Shown one piece after another: positions 12,929-23,590 of a stretch of 64,000 nucleotides of DNA. This DNA comes from Oryza sativa Japonica Group (taxonomy: Eukaryota; Streptophyta; Magnoliopsida; Poales; Poaceae). The notes below the pieces were generated by a model, which did no database searches, had not been told where the DNA came from, and saw only the letters and a program-made list of their open reading frames with translations. Position 1 is the stretch's first letter, and each line of letters starts with the position of its first letter. A program made the translations under genes and the position numbers. The DNA is taken from positions 23,564,001 through 23,628,000 of the forward strand of contig NC_089038.1 in NCBI RefSeq assembly GCF_034140825.1, read 5' to 3'.

Positions 12929-13006
12929 TTTACCCCAAGGTTGTATGGGCTATGGCCCTCATGCAAGTTTACCCCAAGGCTGTATGGGCTATGGCCCTCA
13001 TGCAAG
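12929..13006. repeat. 39-bp tandem duplication
   Basis: A unit beginning 'tttaccccaaggttgtatgg' is present at 12929-12967 and 12968-13006. One T/C difference separates the copies. Near identity suggests a recent slip or duplication. Confidence 0.9.
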
Positions 13007-13095
13007 CAATAATATTATCAGCAGCAGTACCCCCATTTACCATTGCTGATCTGAGACCATTATTCTCCCCTGAGAACAATTCAATGCCCTTGGCC

Positions 13096-13356
13096 TCACA
13101 CATTTGAATTGGTCTTTACAGCTACTGGTAGTACTACATACAAGCTGTCAGGAGGTGTGTTTTTAACAAACTGTACCATATATGCCCTACCCTTGTGTAT
13201 CTGTGTTGTTAGATTGGTAGCATCCTTGAAGAATGTCCGGGCCCTGGATGTGGTTGGAAACTTGGGATAGAATTGAGTGCCCTCCAAGTCGGTGAAGTGC
13301 ATGGGATGAGTGGCAGGCTCCTCTCTCCAGAGATACATCTGAACTTCTGAAGACAT
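13096..13356 (-). CDS. Uncharacterised 86-residue reading frame, possibly a gene fragment
   Basis: The ATG at 13356 opens a frame starting MSSEVQMYLWREEP and ending at 13096. Its composition looks protein-like (mixed hydrophobic and charged residues, few low-complexity runs), and it stands out from the surrounding non-coding text. An overlapping frame (13499-13209) runs upstream. I recognise no domain. It could be a relic exon of a decayed gene, a mobile-element fragment or chance. No splice-linked partner exons were found. Confidence 0.25.
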   Translation of the reverse strand: MSSEVQMYLWREEPATHPMHFTDLEGTQFYPKFPTTSRARTFFKDATNLTTQIHKGRAYMVQFVKNTPPDSLYVVLPVAVKTNSNV

Positions 13357-13499
13357 GTTTCACCCAAACATGGCACTGCATCAGTTGCACGCGGCACAGG
13401 ACAGACTAGCGAATACAGTGATGATACTGATGCATAATTCTCTTGGATGAGACTTAAGTAGGGTCTAAAGGGCATCATATGGAGGGAAGATCGAGTCAC

Positions 13500-15576
13500 C
13501 TTACCTCCTGGGCTTAACCTCCAAGCTAATCATTGTTACTTAGCCATATAAGCCAAAGCATTAAGACAGGGGGTACTCTCTAGCCAATTCCCTCCATCAA
13601 TCAATGTTGATTTCAATTCTATTCGGACATCAGTATCAAAAAGTGGTTGCATTGCATGCATGGTCGATTCTATTAGCTTTCTTTTTTTTTCCTTTTTTTT
13701 TCTTACCAAACTCAACGCTCTCGCCTCTCCTTCGTTGGCTCCTTCCCTTTGCATTGATAGCATTCAAGCTTCGAGGGGGCCTTGTAGTTTTACGACAAAT
13801 ATACATGCGATCTCAAGCTCGATCAAATCAGACATAAATCCGTCAACGATACGCCTCTTGACGATTCGGCGCAGCCCGTGATTGATGCGAGGAGCCAGGG
13901 CCATCCGGCCAGCCTCAAACAACCGGGGAGAGCTTGCAACTTGCTACTACTCCGGTAGCCGTACTTCACGTTGATATCTCCCGTTCTTCTACTCCGTTTT
14001 AAGGACCGGAAAGCTGGGTGGTCCGATCACCGACAACGGGTAGGACCGAACAGATAATTGTACTGAAGACAATGTAGAGCAAAAAGAAAAAAAAAAGAGA
14101 TTGATTTGATCCGTGCCATTGCAAATGTGTTTAGGGAATGAGAAAAAAGAAAGAAAAAAAAGGAGGAAGATGAATCTGAGGGGTGGACCCCACGTGCAGA
14201 TGGGGAAGAAGATGAAAAACGTCACGGTGATGGTATGGTTCTAATTTTATAAAATTTGAGTAGCACGGCTATGAATAGGTAATTTGTAATGGCATTTATC
14301 ATAGAACTTTTATGGTACAATATACTATCAATATATACTGGTAGTATATAGAATGACATGTTAGAAATTTGATAGAAAATAAAAAATACACTTTTTTTTG
14401 AAAGCATAAAAAAAATACTGAGCGACTCTAATTGAGAGTACCTAGTCCTGGATCTTATGGTGCACTAGAGGAGGAGCATCCTGACCGCCATTTGATGACG
14501 AAACACGTGATGATAGCACGATTTGATAGAATAACAAAGAAAAGACAAAATTACTCTTTCAAATTTTATACTGTAATCTAATTAACTAAAAAATCAAATC
14601 AATCTACACCGTTAGATCATGTATACTTGCAGTATATACTATTGTTGTATATTGTACTGTAAAAGTCACACGTTTGCAATGACAAGATCAAATTAACCAA
14701 AAAAAACACAGAATTTATGAGAAGATGGGGCAATGCACGTTTTTTCCCCTTGAAATTTACTCCAATTCAAATCAATTTAACGCGGTTTTTGGGTGGTTAT
14801 ATAAGCTTTTGTCCGCGAAAAAAAATTGTACAATTTAGAATCCATACCGGCGATAGTATTCTTTTTTTTAAAAAAAAAGATCTACTGTAAGTGATTTAAC
14901 TAGGATCGATGTTGGCTTGTGGCCAAATAGCTAGCATGTGCACTGTGCCAACAATGCCAAATCTATGGCATCAGCAACACTGTATTCCGTACAATTAATA
15001 ATTTTAAGAGTACACATATGTGCATGTCTTTCAGGAGGGATCTTTAGGCGCCTCCAATTATCGCTAAGTACGTGTAAAGAGCATGCACATATGTGAAGTG
15101 GATTTAGAAGTCCTACACATTATTTTCAAACAACCTCATTGCTTTTAGAGAAAGGGGCCACAACACCAGATTTTCATTAAGAAAAATCATTGGTCATTTT
15201 GCAACCCGCTAAAATTTCATTTGAATGCAAAACTCAAAACAATTTCATTATTTCAATGCAAAACTGAAACAATTTCATTTACTGATTAATTGTGACCAAA
15301 TATCTCATCATGTTTTTCAGTACTGTGTGTTGACTTCGGTGTCTAATCCAGCATTGCATCACTAATCATAAGTATCAAAATCGCGCGAAGTGCTAATCCT
15401 AAGCACGAAACTAACGTAACTATTTCCATCTCGTACCAGCATTTGATGGCACTATGGCAGGTAGGCAGCTCCACCCCTACACCGTAATAGTTGCTAATCA
15501 TGCGGTGATGAGATTGATAAGGTAAAAATCTAAAAAGAAATATGGAGTAATAAATCAGAATCTCAGCCATATATGT
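13500..15576. other. Intergenic AT-rich region
   Basis: No gene is recognised. Poly-T and poly-A tracts are frequent. Around 14310-14660 are AT-rich stretches with 'agtatata' motifs that look like MITE debris. At about 15010-15105, 'acacatatgtgcatg' and its reverse 'catgcacatatgtg' form an inverted pair about 70 bp apart. Confidence 0.4.
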
Positions 15577-15578
15577 TA

Positions 15579-15867
15579 CTCTATCCATCTACTTTTGATA
15601 GTCATGTTTCATCTTGGCACACAGATCAAGGATAAGTAATTCTACTTATCATCCATTTAAACATGCTACCAGTCATTTCTCATAAACAAGCGATTCATTA
15701 ATATTTACATTTCTCGATGCACATGTAGCCAATCTTATGAAGGAATGGAGAGTCACGCATTATATCTGAGAAAGTCATTAAGATGATAGATTGTTGGATT
15801 AAAATATGTCTATAAAAATAATTTTTTCAGATTTAAAAATATGTCTATCAAAAGTAGATGGAGGGAG
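15579..15867. mobile_element. Stowaway-type MITE
   Basis: TA target duplications lie at 15577-15578 and 15868-15869. Terminal inverted repeats of about 30 bp read 'ctctatccatctacttttga' on the left and 'ctccctccatctacttttga' on the reversed right end. These are the family signature of Tc1/mariner-related Stowaway elements in grasses. Confidence 0.9.
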
Positions 15868-16940
15868 TAAAGAGTAGCAAACGGACAAAAAAAATCTAAA
15901 TGTTGGATTAATATTTATTTTTTTGGTATGTTTGCTACTCTTCACTATATATGCAGTGAGCTAAGATGCTTGTTTATTACTCCAGTTTTTTTTACCTCCT
16001 ACAATACCTCTACCCCTTCACCGCCACCACCCATCAGCCGAAAGGAGACAGAGCTGTTGACAGCTTAGGGGTGGCAATTTCCTCGTAGGGACCGGGGACG
16101 GGGGATTTTCTAACCCATGGGGAAGTCGGGGCAGGGTCCCGGTCATTTGAGGGGACGGGGGATGAAACTTACCCGCGAGGCCCCGGGGTATTTGTTAGCA
16201 CTTAAAATATAGTACACTGCAAGCCCAGGAGACCCACTTGGTAGAGGCAAGTTGGCCCAAATATCACAATTTAGAGAGGAAAGCCCACAACAACTAGCCC
16301 AAATATGAACCGTAGACTAGCACAACCCTATCTGTATATCTCTTTTTTATAGCTGCCCCCATCTCTCCGTGACTCCATGTCTCCATCCCTCTGTCCGCCG
16401 TCCGCCTCTCGAAGAGGCGGAGCGCACATGCCGTGCCCCCACCAAGCTTTGTTCCCGCGACAGCCGGCGCTCTTCCCAGCTCAACGCAAAGTTCTTTCCT
16501 GCAGTACGAAGCTTCCCCACCTTCTCTGCTCCCATCTTCCCGACAGCGTCCGGGGCTCCTCCCCTGCAACATTCCAACACATGTGTCGACCACGCTCCTC
16601 GGCTACAATTCGAAACTCCTCTGGCTCCTACGTCTCCTTTCGAGGTGCCAGTAGTTTGCCATCCCTCGCCCCAACCCAATCTGCTGTCACTGGTAGCCTG
16701 ATATGTCGTCGGTTCTCCTCTTCTTTCACCACCCGAGGGGCCCCGGTCAGAGTTTGGGAACCCACCGGAGCCGGGGAAGGGTGAGCTTTTTGGAATTTTT
16801 TTCGTTTTTAGATTTTTTTTTAATATTTACAGAAATAATCTATCGACCAAAAAAATTACAGAAATAGCCCCTGCCGTCCTAATGGTGGGCGGCAAGCTGA
16901 CGTGGCAGACGGTGGGTCGACCGCGCCGTCTGCCGCCGTC

Positions 16941-17102
16941 GGCCAAAATTGCGATTAGGCCCTTGCCGCCCGTACAGAGGGCGGCAAGGGGCTAATTGCA
17001 ATTTTGGCCGCCCATAAAGAGCTTGCGGCCGTACTTTTTCATCTGGGTCCCTTGCCGCCCCAATAGAGGGCGGCAAGGGACCCAGATGAAAAAAGTACGG
17101 CC
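16941..17102. repeat. Two subterminal palindromes, left side of the MULE
   Basis: Hairpin A (16941-17009) pairs 'ggccaaaattgc' with 'gcaattttggcc' around 'cccttgccgccc'/'gggcggcaaggg'. Hairpin B (17027-17102) has arms of about 33-35 bp around a 7-base loop and pairs 'tcatctgggtcccttgccgc' with 'gcggcaagggacccagatga'. Both share the core CCCTTGCCGCCC-N6/7-GGGCGGCAAGGG. Confidence 0.9.
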
Positions 17103-17513
17103 AAAAGATTTTTCTATGTTATGTTAACAATAAATAAAGAAGTATTTATTGGTAAAACTTGTTAATATTGTTATAAAAATGTATTGAAGTTGGTTGTTGC
17201 GCAATTTCATATGTTAAGTGAGGTATTATTTTGTACCTTATTCGACGTATTAGTACTCGGATAATTTATAAAGGCCTATCGCAGTCTGGGTCGTAGAAAC
17301 ATTATATGGACTTAAACAAGGAGAATTATGTAACATGAAGAAATAGTAGTACAATTTGAACATGATACAACTATTTGCATTGCGGTTACATAGATGATAT
17401 TAGATTCGAACTAGGAGGGAGGTAGTGCAATAGTTGAACACAACGACGATGTAGTAATGGGACAAGGAAGCATGACAGTAGAAATTTCAATATGCTAAGT
17501 TGTCCGATAATAG

Positions 17514-18331
17514 CTAACCCCTACGTGAGGATCCCTCTCCTCTCTCAAACCGCGCTTTAGTAACCCTGTATTGCTCTGGTAGTTCAAGCTGCACAACACG
17601 GCTAGGTGGAGTTAGAACCCTTTTGGTGTCTATCCATTCTCTGTATTGACATCTCCTTGGTGGTTCCTGGGAGGAAAGAATAGATGTAAAGCAAGCAAAG
17701 TTAGTAAATGTTGTGAGAAAATAAGGATTCATGTAATCAAAATATTCTTACCATGAAATCGTCGTCAAGAATATTTGGACAAACAAAGAACCTTCGACCC
17801 AATGTTGTAGGATTTATGGAACGAAGAACCTGACAACGATCACCACACTTGCATCTTGGACGGGCTTCCCATGGAGGGAGTGCCGTAGTTAGCACCCGCC
17901 AGTCGCTCTGTTGTTCACGACATTGTCGTTCATAAGCTGCTTTTCTCTGTAAGTATTGCTCAGTACTTTCGGATGCGAAATACCAGCGACCTTCTTGTAA
18001 ACAAGTGGTTAGGTCGAGAACGGGATTTTCTGTATCGACCCACTCGATGTATGCGCAAGCCGTAGTGCGGGTCTGCCGAATAGAGTAGTGTTACGAAGAA
18101 TAAAGCGATTGCCCATACGGAATGAATAAGCATATGCAGATAATAAAATACCTCACGGTCATAGTTAGGGCACCTAAAAAAGCGCCTTCCTCGAATATCA
18201 GGATTCCTCGAAGCCATTAGTTGGCATCGATCACCGCATAGGCAGAGAGGACGCTGGCACCAAGGTGGTAGTAGGTATACACAAGGATCGCTACGCCAGT
18301 TTGGATCCTCAACATCTCGGCGTCTAGCCAT
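17514..18331 (-). CDS. Two-GRF-zinc-finger accessory protein of the MULE
   Basis: Three exons, 18331-18152, 18072-17752 and 17666-17514, with phase-0 GT-AG introns, encode 217 residues starting MARRRDVEDPNWRSD. Finger 1 reads PLCLCGDRCQ, RGRRFFRCPN, then TACAYIEWVD across intron 1. Finger 2 reads PRCKCGDRCQ, LGRRFFVCPN, then RRCQYREWID across intron 2. This is the GRF-type pattern CxCG...GRRFxxCP...CxxxxW. GRF fingers bind single-stranded DNA or RNA in other proteins (for example topoisomerase 3-alpha and APE2). The gene lies between the transposase gene and the left TIR, inside the element. Function is inferred only: a nucleic-acid-binding helper, or a captured host gene. It is not similar to mudrB as far as I can tell. 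Confidence 0.8.
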
Positions 18332-18499
18332 TGACGAAAGCCGGTCGGATTTGTAATGAAGCAAGTGGGGAAGAGAGTACTGAATGTGACTTAGTTCTGA
18401 AAGATTGTGAGGCCTCACTCGTTAAGGCGACTTATATAAGCGCAAAAAATCGAGTGATACCCCTGACATGTGAACGTGGTGGGGTATGGTGGGTACGCC

Positions 18500-18670
18500 T
18501 GATTGGCGCCGAAAGATACATGCATGATCGGCGCCGAAAGTTACATTGGTCGTATGTGCCAAATGGCGGGCAAATACTCGTATCACACGCGAATAAAGGA
18601 GGCTGCATCGGTGCGGCAGAAAGTAGTGCATGCGCCGAAAGGTATCGTGCATGCGCCAAAAGGTATCGTG
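18500..18670. repeat. Four spaced copies of a 'gcgccgaaag-rtay' motif upstream of the GRF gene
   Basis: 'ggcgccgaaagatac' (about 18506) and 'ggcgccgaaagttac' (about 18530) form one pair. 'gcgccgaaaggtatc' (about 18632) and 'gcgccaaaaggtatc' (about 18653) form the other. They sit 170-340 bp upstream of the accessory gene ATG on the minus strand, next to a TATA-like 'atatataa' at about 18671. They may be promoter elements or simple duplication. Confidence 0.5.
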
Positions 18671-19336
18671 CATATATAACAACAACGTAGTCATTACACA
18701 AGCATACAGTACTGGAAAGTGAAGCAAGTAAACAAAGAGAAGACTGCTCTACAGTGCAACTAACTTATAGTAAAACACTGTTCGTACCTCTCGACAAAGG
18801 AGTCGTGAACCGTGAGTAGCTCACCGCACGTCCGTGCCCGGAACGTCCCAAGCTGAGCACCCACCGCAGTAAGGTGAGACCGGTGTCGGTGATCTATCGC
18901 CGGGTCCAACAACTAAGGTGTATCCTGACGTGCCATCTCTGAAAAATATAGTGTTTCGTGTTAGAACAATTCAAAAAATATTACTGTAAAACAAAAGATA
19001 ACTTGCAAAATTATGAAATAGTAATAAAATCATGAGATTAATTATGTACAACAAGAGTACAGGCTATTTAAATATAGCAAACGTTACTAATGGTACATAA
19101 CGATGACGTGCAATTTAACATATATGTAGAGTTCAATAATATAACATAACATTACGTGTCGAAGTCCGACATACATCAGCATACCTAAAGACGTTAGGCG
19201 CCTTAGTCCGACGTTACATCACGAGACCTAAAGACATGACATGCCGAAGTCTGACATTACACGACGAAACATAAACACATCGATAAGTTCGAAACGAATT
19301 ACAAGCAAATCCACATGCCGACATAGAACATAAGAA

Positions 19337-22067
19337 CTACACCACGTAGCTAGACGTGGCACGACGACGCCTAGGACGTGGTCGAGTGGAGGTAGTGCCT
19401 TCACCCGTAGGGCGAGCTCCATCTGCTGCTGATCCTGATAGTCCTGCCTCCGCCGCACTTGGTTTCTCCTTGTCTTTAGGACAATGCTTGTAGGTGTGCC
19501 CATGTTCATCGCATTTGCTGCAACGCTTCACCCTGCCAGCCTCCGACTCGTCCATATCGTTGCGGATGCGACGAGTCCTCCTCCTTCCAGCCTTGCCTCG
19601 GAGCTTCGATGGGTCAGGAATATTGAGTACTTCATCGTTAGTCTCTGTGAACTCCCCAGCTATGCCGAACCCATAAATCTCGCCGCTCCATGTATGATAT
19701 ATTGCTTGCTTACTGAAGTACTGTGACACATATACTGCATCTGGTATGCCACACTCCGCTGCGACAGCAATGACATGGGTGCATGGCCTGTGGAGCAGCT
19801 TCGGCTTTGCACAAGAGCAATGACATGTGCCGTCGGCTTTAAGAACACACTCCTGCTTCACTCTCTTGCGGTAGATACCCCTGCCTGCCTTATCTTGACA
19901 TAGTATCTCAAACCTGTGCTGTTGGGTACCTTGCACTAGAGCTCGATGTTTCATGGCCTTTTTACGCAACTCCTCTAGCTTTTTCTGCATGAAAGCTCCA
20001 AACAAAATGCTGTTGTTCGGCATAGAGGGAAGAACTGCCTGGAACCGATCCCTAAAATACCTGCATGTCCCATGTAAAATGAACTCCACTATGCCAACTA
20101 GTGGCAGTCCACGGACACCGCGCATCACCCAGTTGTAAACTTCTGCCAAATTTGTTGTCATTATTCCATATCTAGCACCACCTGTGTCATAAGCCTTGGC
20201 CCATTTCTCTTTTGGTTCATGCAGAATCCACTGAGAAAATTTCCGAATCTCCAATCCAATTCTTCTAACTAATGTTGGACTATCCGTTGGGAGAGGTCCA
20301 AGAGCTTGAGGAGGGTCAGCAACGGCGGTCGATGGAGCCGCTGCACGCTGATCACTGCATTTGGCTGTCAACTCACCTAATCTCTTCCAAAGCTCATTGA
20401 ATTTTTTTCTCCTGGTTCTGATTGCACAGCCTCTTGAACATGTTCATGAGCTCCTTGTTCTTGAATTGCTTGAAGAAATTAGCTCCCATATGATGCATCC
20501 ACCACCTACTCTGTACATCTTCCCAAACACCGGGGTATCCTCGTTCCATACTCCCAAACTGCAACTCTCCTATCGCTCGCAGAATGCCAGCGTGCCTATC
20601 ATGTATCAGACATACATTTGGCTTCATACCAACAACTTTTGTTTTAACCAATTTCAGGAACCAGTACCAGCTGTCGGTATTCTCACTCTCAACAAAAGCA
20701 AATGCCAAGGGCAATACCTGATTGTTCCCATCTACCCCTATTGCTGTTAGTATCTGGCCCCGATACTTTCCTGTCAAGAATGTCCCATCAATGCAGAGAA
20801 CAGGACGACAGTTCACGAATGCCATCTTGCATGCATGTAGAGCTAAGAACGCCCTTTGCAGCACACTCTTGCCAGGATGTTCAATTGAGGGGAATTTCTT
20901 CACTTCGTAAGAGCTCCCAGGGTTTCTTTCCTCGATAACACCAAGCAGGCGTGGCAAATTGTCATACGAGGCTTCGTAAGTTCCAAATCTCATCTCTATT
21001 ATTTTCTGTTTGGCCCTCCAGGCCTTAGCATAGCTAATAGTATACTTGTATGTCTCTTCAATGTGTCGGATTATTGACCTTGGTTCATATGTGAGATTAT
21101 CGATGACATGCGCATACATCTCAGATGCAACAAATGCACATGTAATGTTCCTGTGGTATTTCTGAACACCAGGTAGAAAACATGTATGCTTGGTAACAAC
21201 TGACACTGTCCAATAATCCTTCCATTTCCCCTTATACACGTGCACTCTCCAGGGACAACCATATTTTTCCTTAACACACCGAACTTCATATTGCGACCGG
21301 TTCGACTTGGCAACCCAAAACTCTCTATGAAGTGACACTGCAAAATGTTTTACCGCCTCCTTCATATCTTCTGCTCTACTATAAATCGCTCCCTGGATAA
21401 CCTCATTTTCTTTGAACTCCCATCTCACACTATCCTCTTCAGAGACGATCAGCCCAGAAAAATCCTCACTAGCCCATTCTGCTGGATTAATATCCGTCTC
21501 ATCATCTGACGAATCACCTTCCTTTACACGCTCGTTGTCAGAATCCTCCCTCTCCATTTCATCCACAATGGCACCGACAGTCTCCCCCTCGTCGGCCACT
21601 CCACCTGGTTGAATGCCCACTGGAGCTACTACGCCCCCGTCCTCTCGTGCATTGACCTCCTCCACAGAAGTCTCGTTTACTTCAACACTTGGTTCCTCGC
21701 CATCATCCATGTTCGTCTGCACACCTGGATCCTTCGGGTGAACAAACGGAACCAAAGCTAGAGGCCACCCGCGTTGCAATGCATTTTCCAAATACCATCT
21801 CCACACTCGAGAGTTTTGAACTGGCATTAGTTCCCAATAAAAACCCTCAGTTGCCCGACTTACTATAACATTGATTGTTATGTCACTTGTCTGTGGATCA
21901 ACTCTCAAGCCCCTCATTAACCATCCTTTTATAGAAGGTACACTCCTCTCAGCCGGTCTATCAATTCCCCTTTCTGATACAATAAAATCTGACAGATCTA
22001 CCCCAGTTGGCCCGTAACGGACGTTTCTTGGTCCATGGTAAACTTGGAATATTTGTTTGTTCGACAT
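19337..22067 (-). CDS. MULE transposase (MURA type), split by one frameshift
   Basis: The first frame runs from ATG 22067 to 20394, the second to 19337; together about 910 residues. An acidic N-terminal region is followed by a MuDR-type DNA-binding region (YGCPWRVHVYKGKWKDYWTV and TKHTC). The DDE catalytic core follows: RPVLCIDGTFLTGKYRGQIL carries the first Asp and VCLIHDRHAGILRA the second. Next come a SWIM zinc finger (CHCSCAKPKLLHRPCTHVI) and a CCHC knuckle (CSKCDEHGHTYKHC). The frames meet at a T7 run (plus 20402-20408), where one extra base moves the frame; otherwise family sequence continues directly on both sides. A 5' UTR intron is likely, with acceptor AG two bases upstream of ATG and a donor near 22328. 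The enzyme would cut and join the 115-bp TIRs. Confidence 0.9.
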
Positions 22068-22459
22068 ATCTGTCAACGAAATAACTAGATCATATTACTC
22101 TTTCATGCAATAAACATCTACAACGTAATATCTTCTTGTGTAAGCCAATGCAACGGTAATGTATTAATTCTAAACTAGCAGATCTACGTAGTTACCGATA
22201 TCTACAATACGCACTTCTAGATTAGTACAACTAAAACCCTAAAAATATAATGCATTTATTCAAACAAATTTTTAAAGAATACACACTATTTAACTCAATA
22301 GTCACATATAGGATCTATGAATATTACCTGAAATCGGCGTCTGAATCCGGCAGGGCTTCGCCCCTTCTTCTCTTCTCCTCCCCTCTCTTCTTTTTTTTTC
22401 ACTGGAATTGAGGAGAGAAGAATGAGGGCTGGGGGCTGGGCAGCAGGCCTTTTATAGGC

Positions 22460-22600
22460 AGCGAGGCCTGCCGCCCGGCCAGAGGGTGGCAAGGGGCCGC
22501 CTGCAAAATAGCCGGCCCCGACTGGCTTTTTTGCATTCGGGCCCCTTGCCGCCCCACCAGAGGGCGGCAAGGGTTTTCCTGCAAAAAAAACCCTCCCTCC
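22460..22600. repeat. Subterminal palindromes, right side of the MULE
   Basis: Two inverted pairs with the same core as the left side lie here: 'ggcctgccgcccggccagag' with 'gggtggcaaggggcc', and 'ccttgccgccccaccagagg' with 'gcggcaaggg'. They lie about 140-280 bp inside the right end. Confidence 0.8.
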
Positions 22601-22818
22601 GTCACCGCCCGTTCCTCCCCCGTTTGCCACGTCAGCTTGCCGTCCCAGAGGTGGGCGGCAGGGGCTATTTCTGCAATTTTTTTGGTTGATAGATTATTTC
22701 TGTAAATATTAAAAAAAATCTAAAAACGAAAAAAATTCGAGCTTTTTGCCCCGAACAAGGTAGCGGGGCTGGGGGCGTTCCTGCCCAACCCAGCCCTGTT
22801 GCCATCCCTACGACAGCC

Positions 22819-23480
22819 CAACAAGCGAAGATGTGGCCTTCTTCATAATAGCATTCAATCGGAAAGGGCCCAGCAAAACCCGTGGCCCAGTACCTCTCAC
22901 TAGTTAGTGAGCTAGAGGAGAGCGACTGACCAATTGGGAAATGCATTGGCAAGTCTGCCAAACCAAGCTTACTAATTTACTCCCAACAATGGTTCACCTT
23001 TGGGGATGAATCAAACTATAGATCCAAGTGAGGAAGCTATATTCCCAAATTTTAGCGGCAAAATAAATGCTCCACAAATCAATTCACTCCTATCAAAGCT
23101 TGATAAGAGGTAGCCATCGCCAAAATTGGCATCAAACTAAACTCTGCTAACCTTAGCTTAGCTATCAGCAGCATGCAAGGTAGCAGTTTCAAGCGGCTGG
23201 TAAGTTGTAACAGCTGATTCCAAATTTTCAATAGAAATCACACCGACCTAGAGAGGATCAGTACATGGTACTACATGCACACCATGCACGATGCCAACTC
23301 GATCCTAAACGCTACAATATGATCACACAGAACGCACATCCTGCATGCGATGCATGGCGCGTTCAACTTCACAGGAATCACCGAATCGGCGCCCCCAAGA
23401 AGATCAAGCACACCATTCCCATGCTGCCATGCATAGCAACCACGCGTTTTCATTGTGATTAAATGATTCCTCCAGTGCTA
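22819..23480. other. Intergenic region upstream of the LTPG gene
   Basis: No gene or transposon end was recognised. The sequence is of moderate GC with short meaningless frames. Confidence 0.4.
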
Positions 23481-23485
23481 TATGC

Positions 23486-23497
23486 CTATATAAATCC
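23486..23497 (+). promoter_or_regulatory. TATA box of the LTPG gene
   Basis: 'ctatataaatcc' matches the plant TATA consensus and lies about 95 bp upstream of the ATG at 23591, leaving a 5' leader of roughly 65 bp. Confidence 0.7.
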
Positions 23498-23590
23498 TAG
23501 CATCTCAAAGCAACTAATGAATCTACATAGAAATCAGCCGAGAAAGGAGTAGCTAAGCTAGGAGAGGATACGTAGTACGTACCAGTACCA

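Larger units (their letters stand above)
16793..22738 (-). mobile_element. Near-complete MULE with transposase and tandem-GRF gene
   Basis: A perfect 10-bp direct repeat, gagctttttg, flanks the element (16783-16792 and 22739-22748). Terminal inverted repeats of about 115 bp (16793-16907 and 22625-22738) are almost identical; both start gaatttttttcg and reach 'ggcaagctgacgtggca'. Inside are a MURA-type transposase (22067-19337 minus), a separate two-GRF-finger gene (18331-17514 minus) and subterminal palindromes at both ends. The two genes lie in the same direction, unlike the convergent mudrA and mudrB of maize MuDR. High TIR identity and an undamaged target duplication suggest recent insertion. 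Confidence 0.93.
16066..22810. mobile_element. hAT-like non-autonomous element hosting a nested MULE
   Basis: The left end reads 'taggggtggcaattt' and the right end 'gttgccatccctac', so the termini are inverted copies of TAGGG(G/A)TGGCAA. The flanking 8-mers tgacagct (16058-16065) and cgacagcc (22811-22818) match at 6 of 8 positions, consistent with the 8-bp duplications made by hAT transposases. Own sequence is about 720 bp on the left (16066-16782, G-rich near the end) and about 60 bp on the right. No hAT transposase is visible. The MULE at 16793-22738 is inserted inside, so the hAT insertion is older. Confidence 0.7.

Noticed and set aside
16294-16784. Frames of 100-135 codons in the left part of the hAT element
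   Set aside because: They overlap on both strands and show no hAT transposase or other domain.
22295-22630. 111-codon minus frame at the right MULE end
   Set aside because: It is mostly a translation of subterminal palindromes (repeated PLPPSG) and is better explained as untranslated leader.
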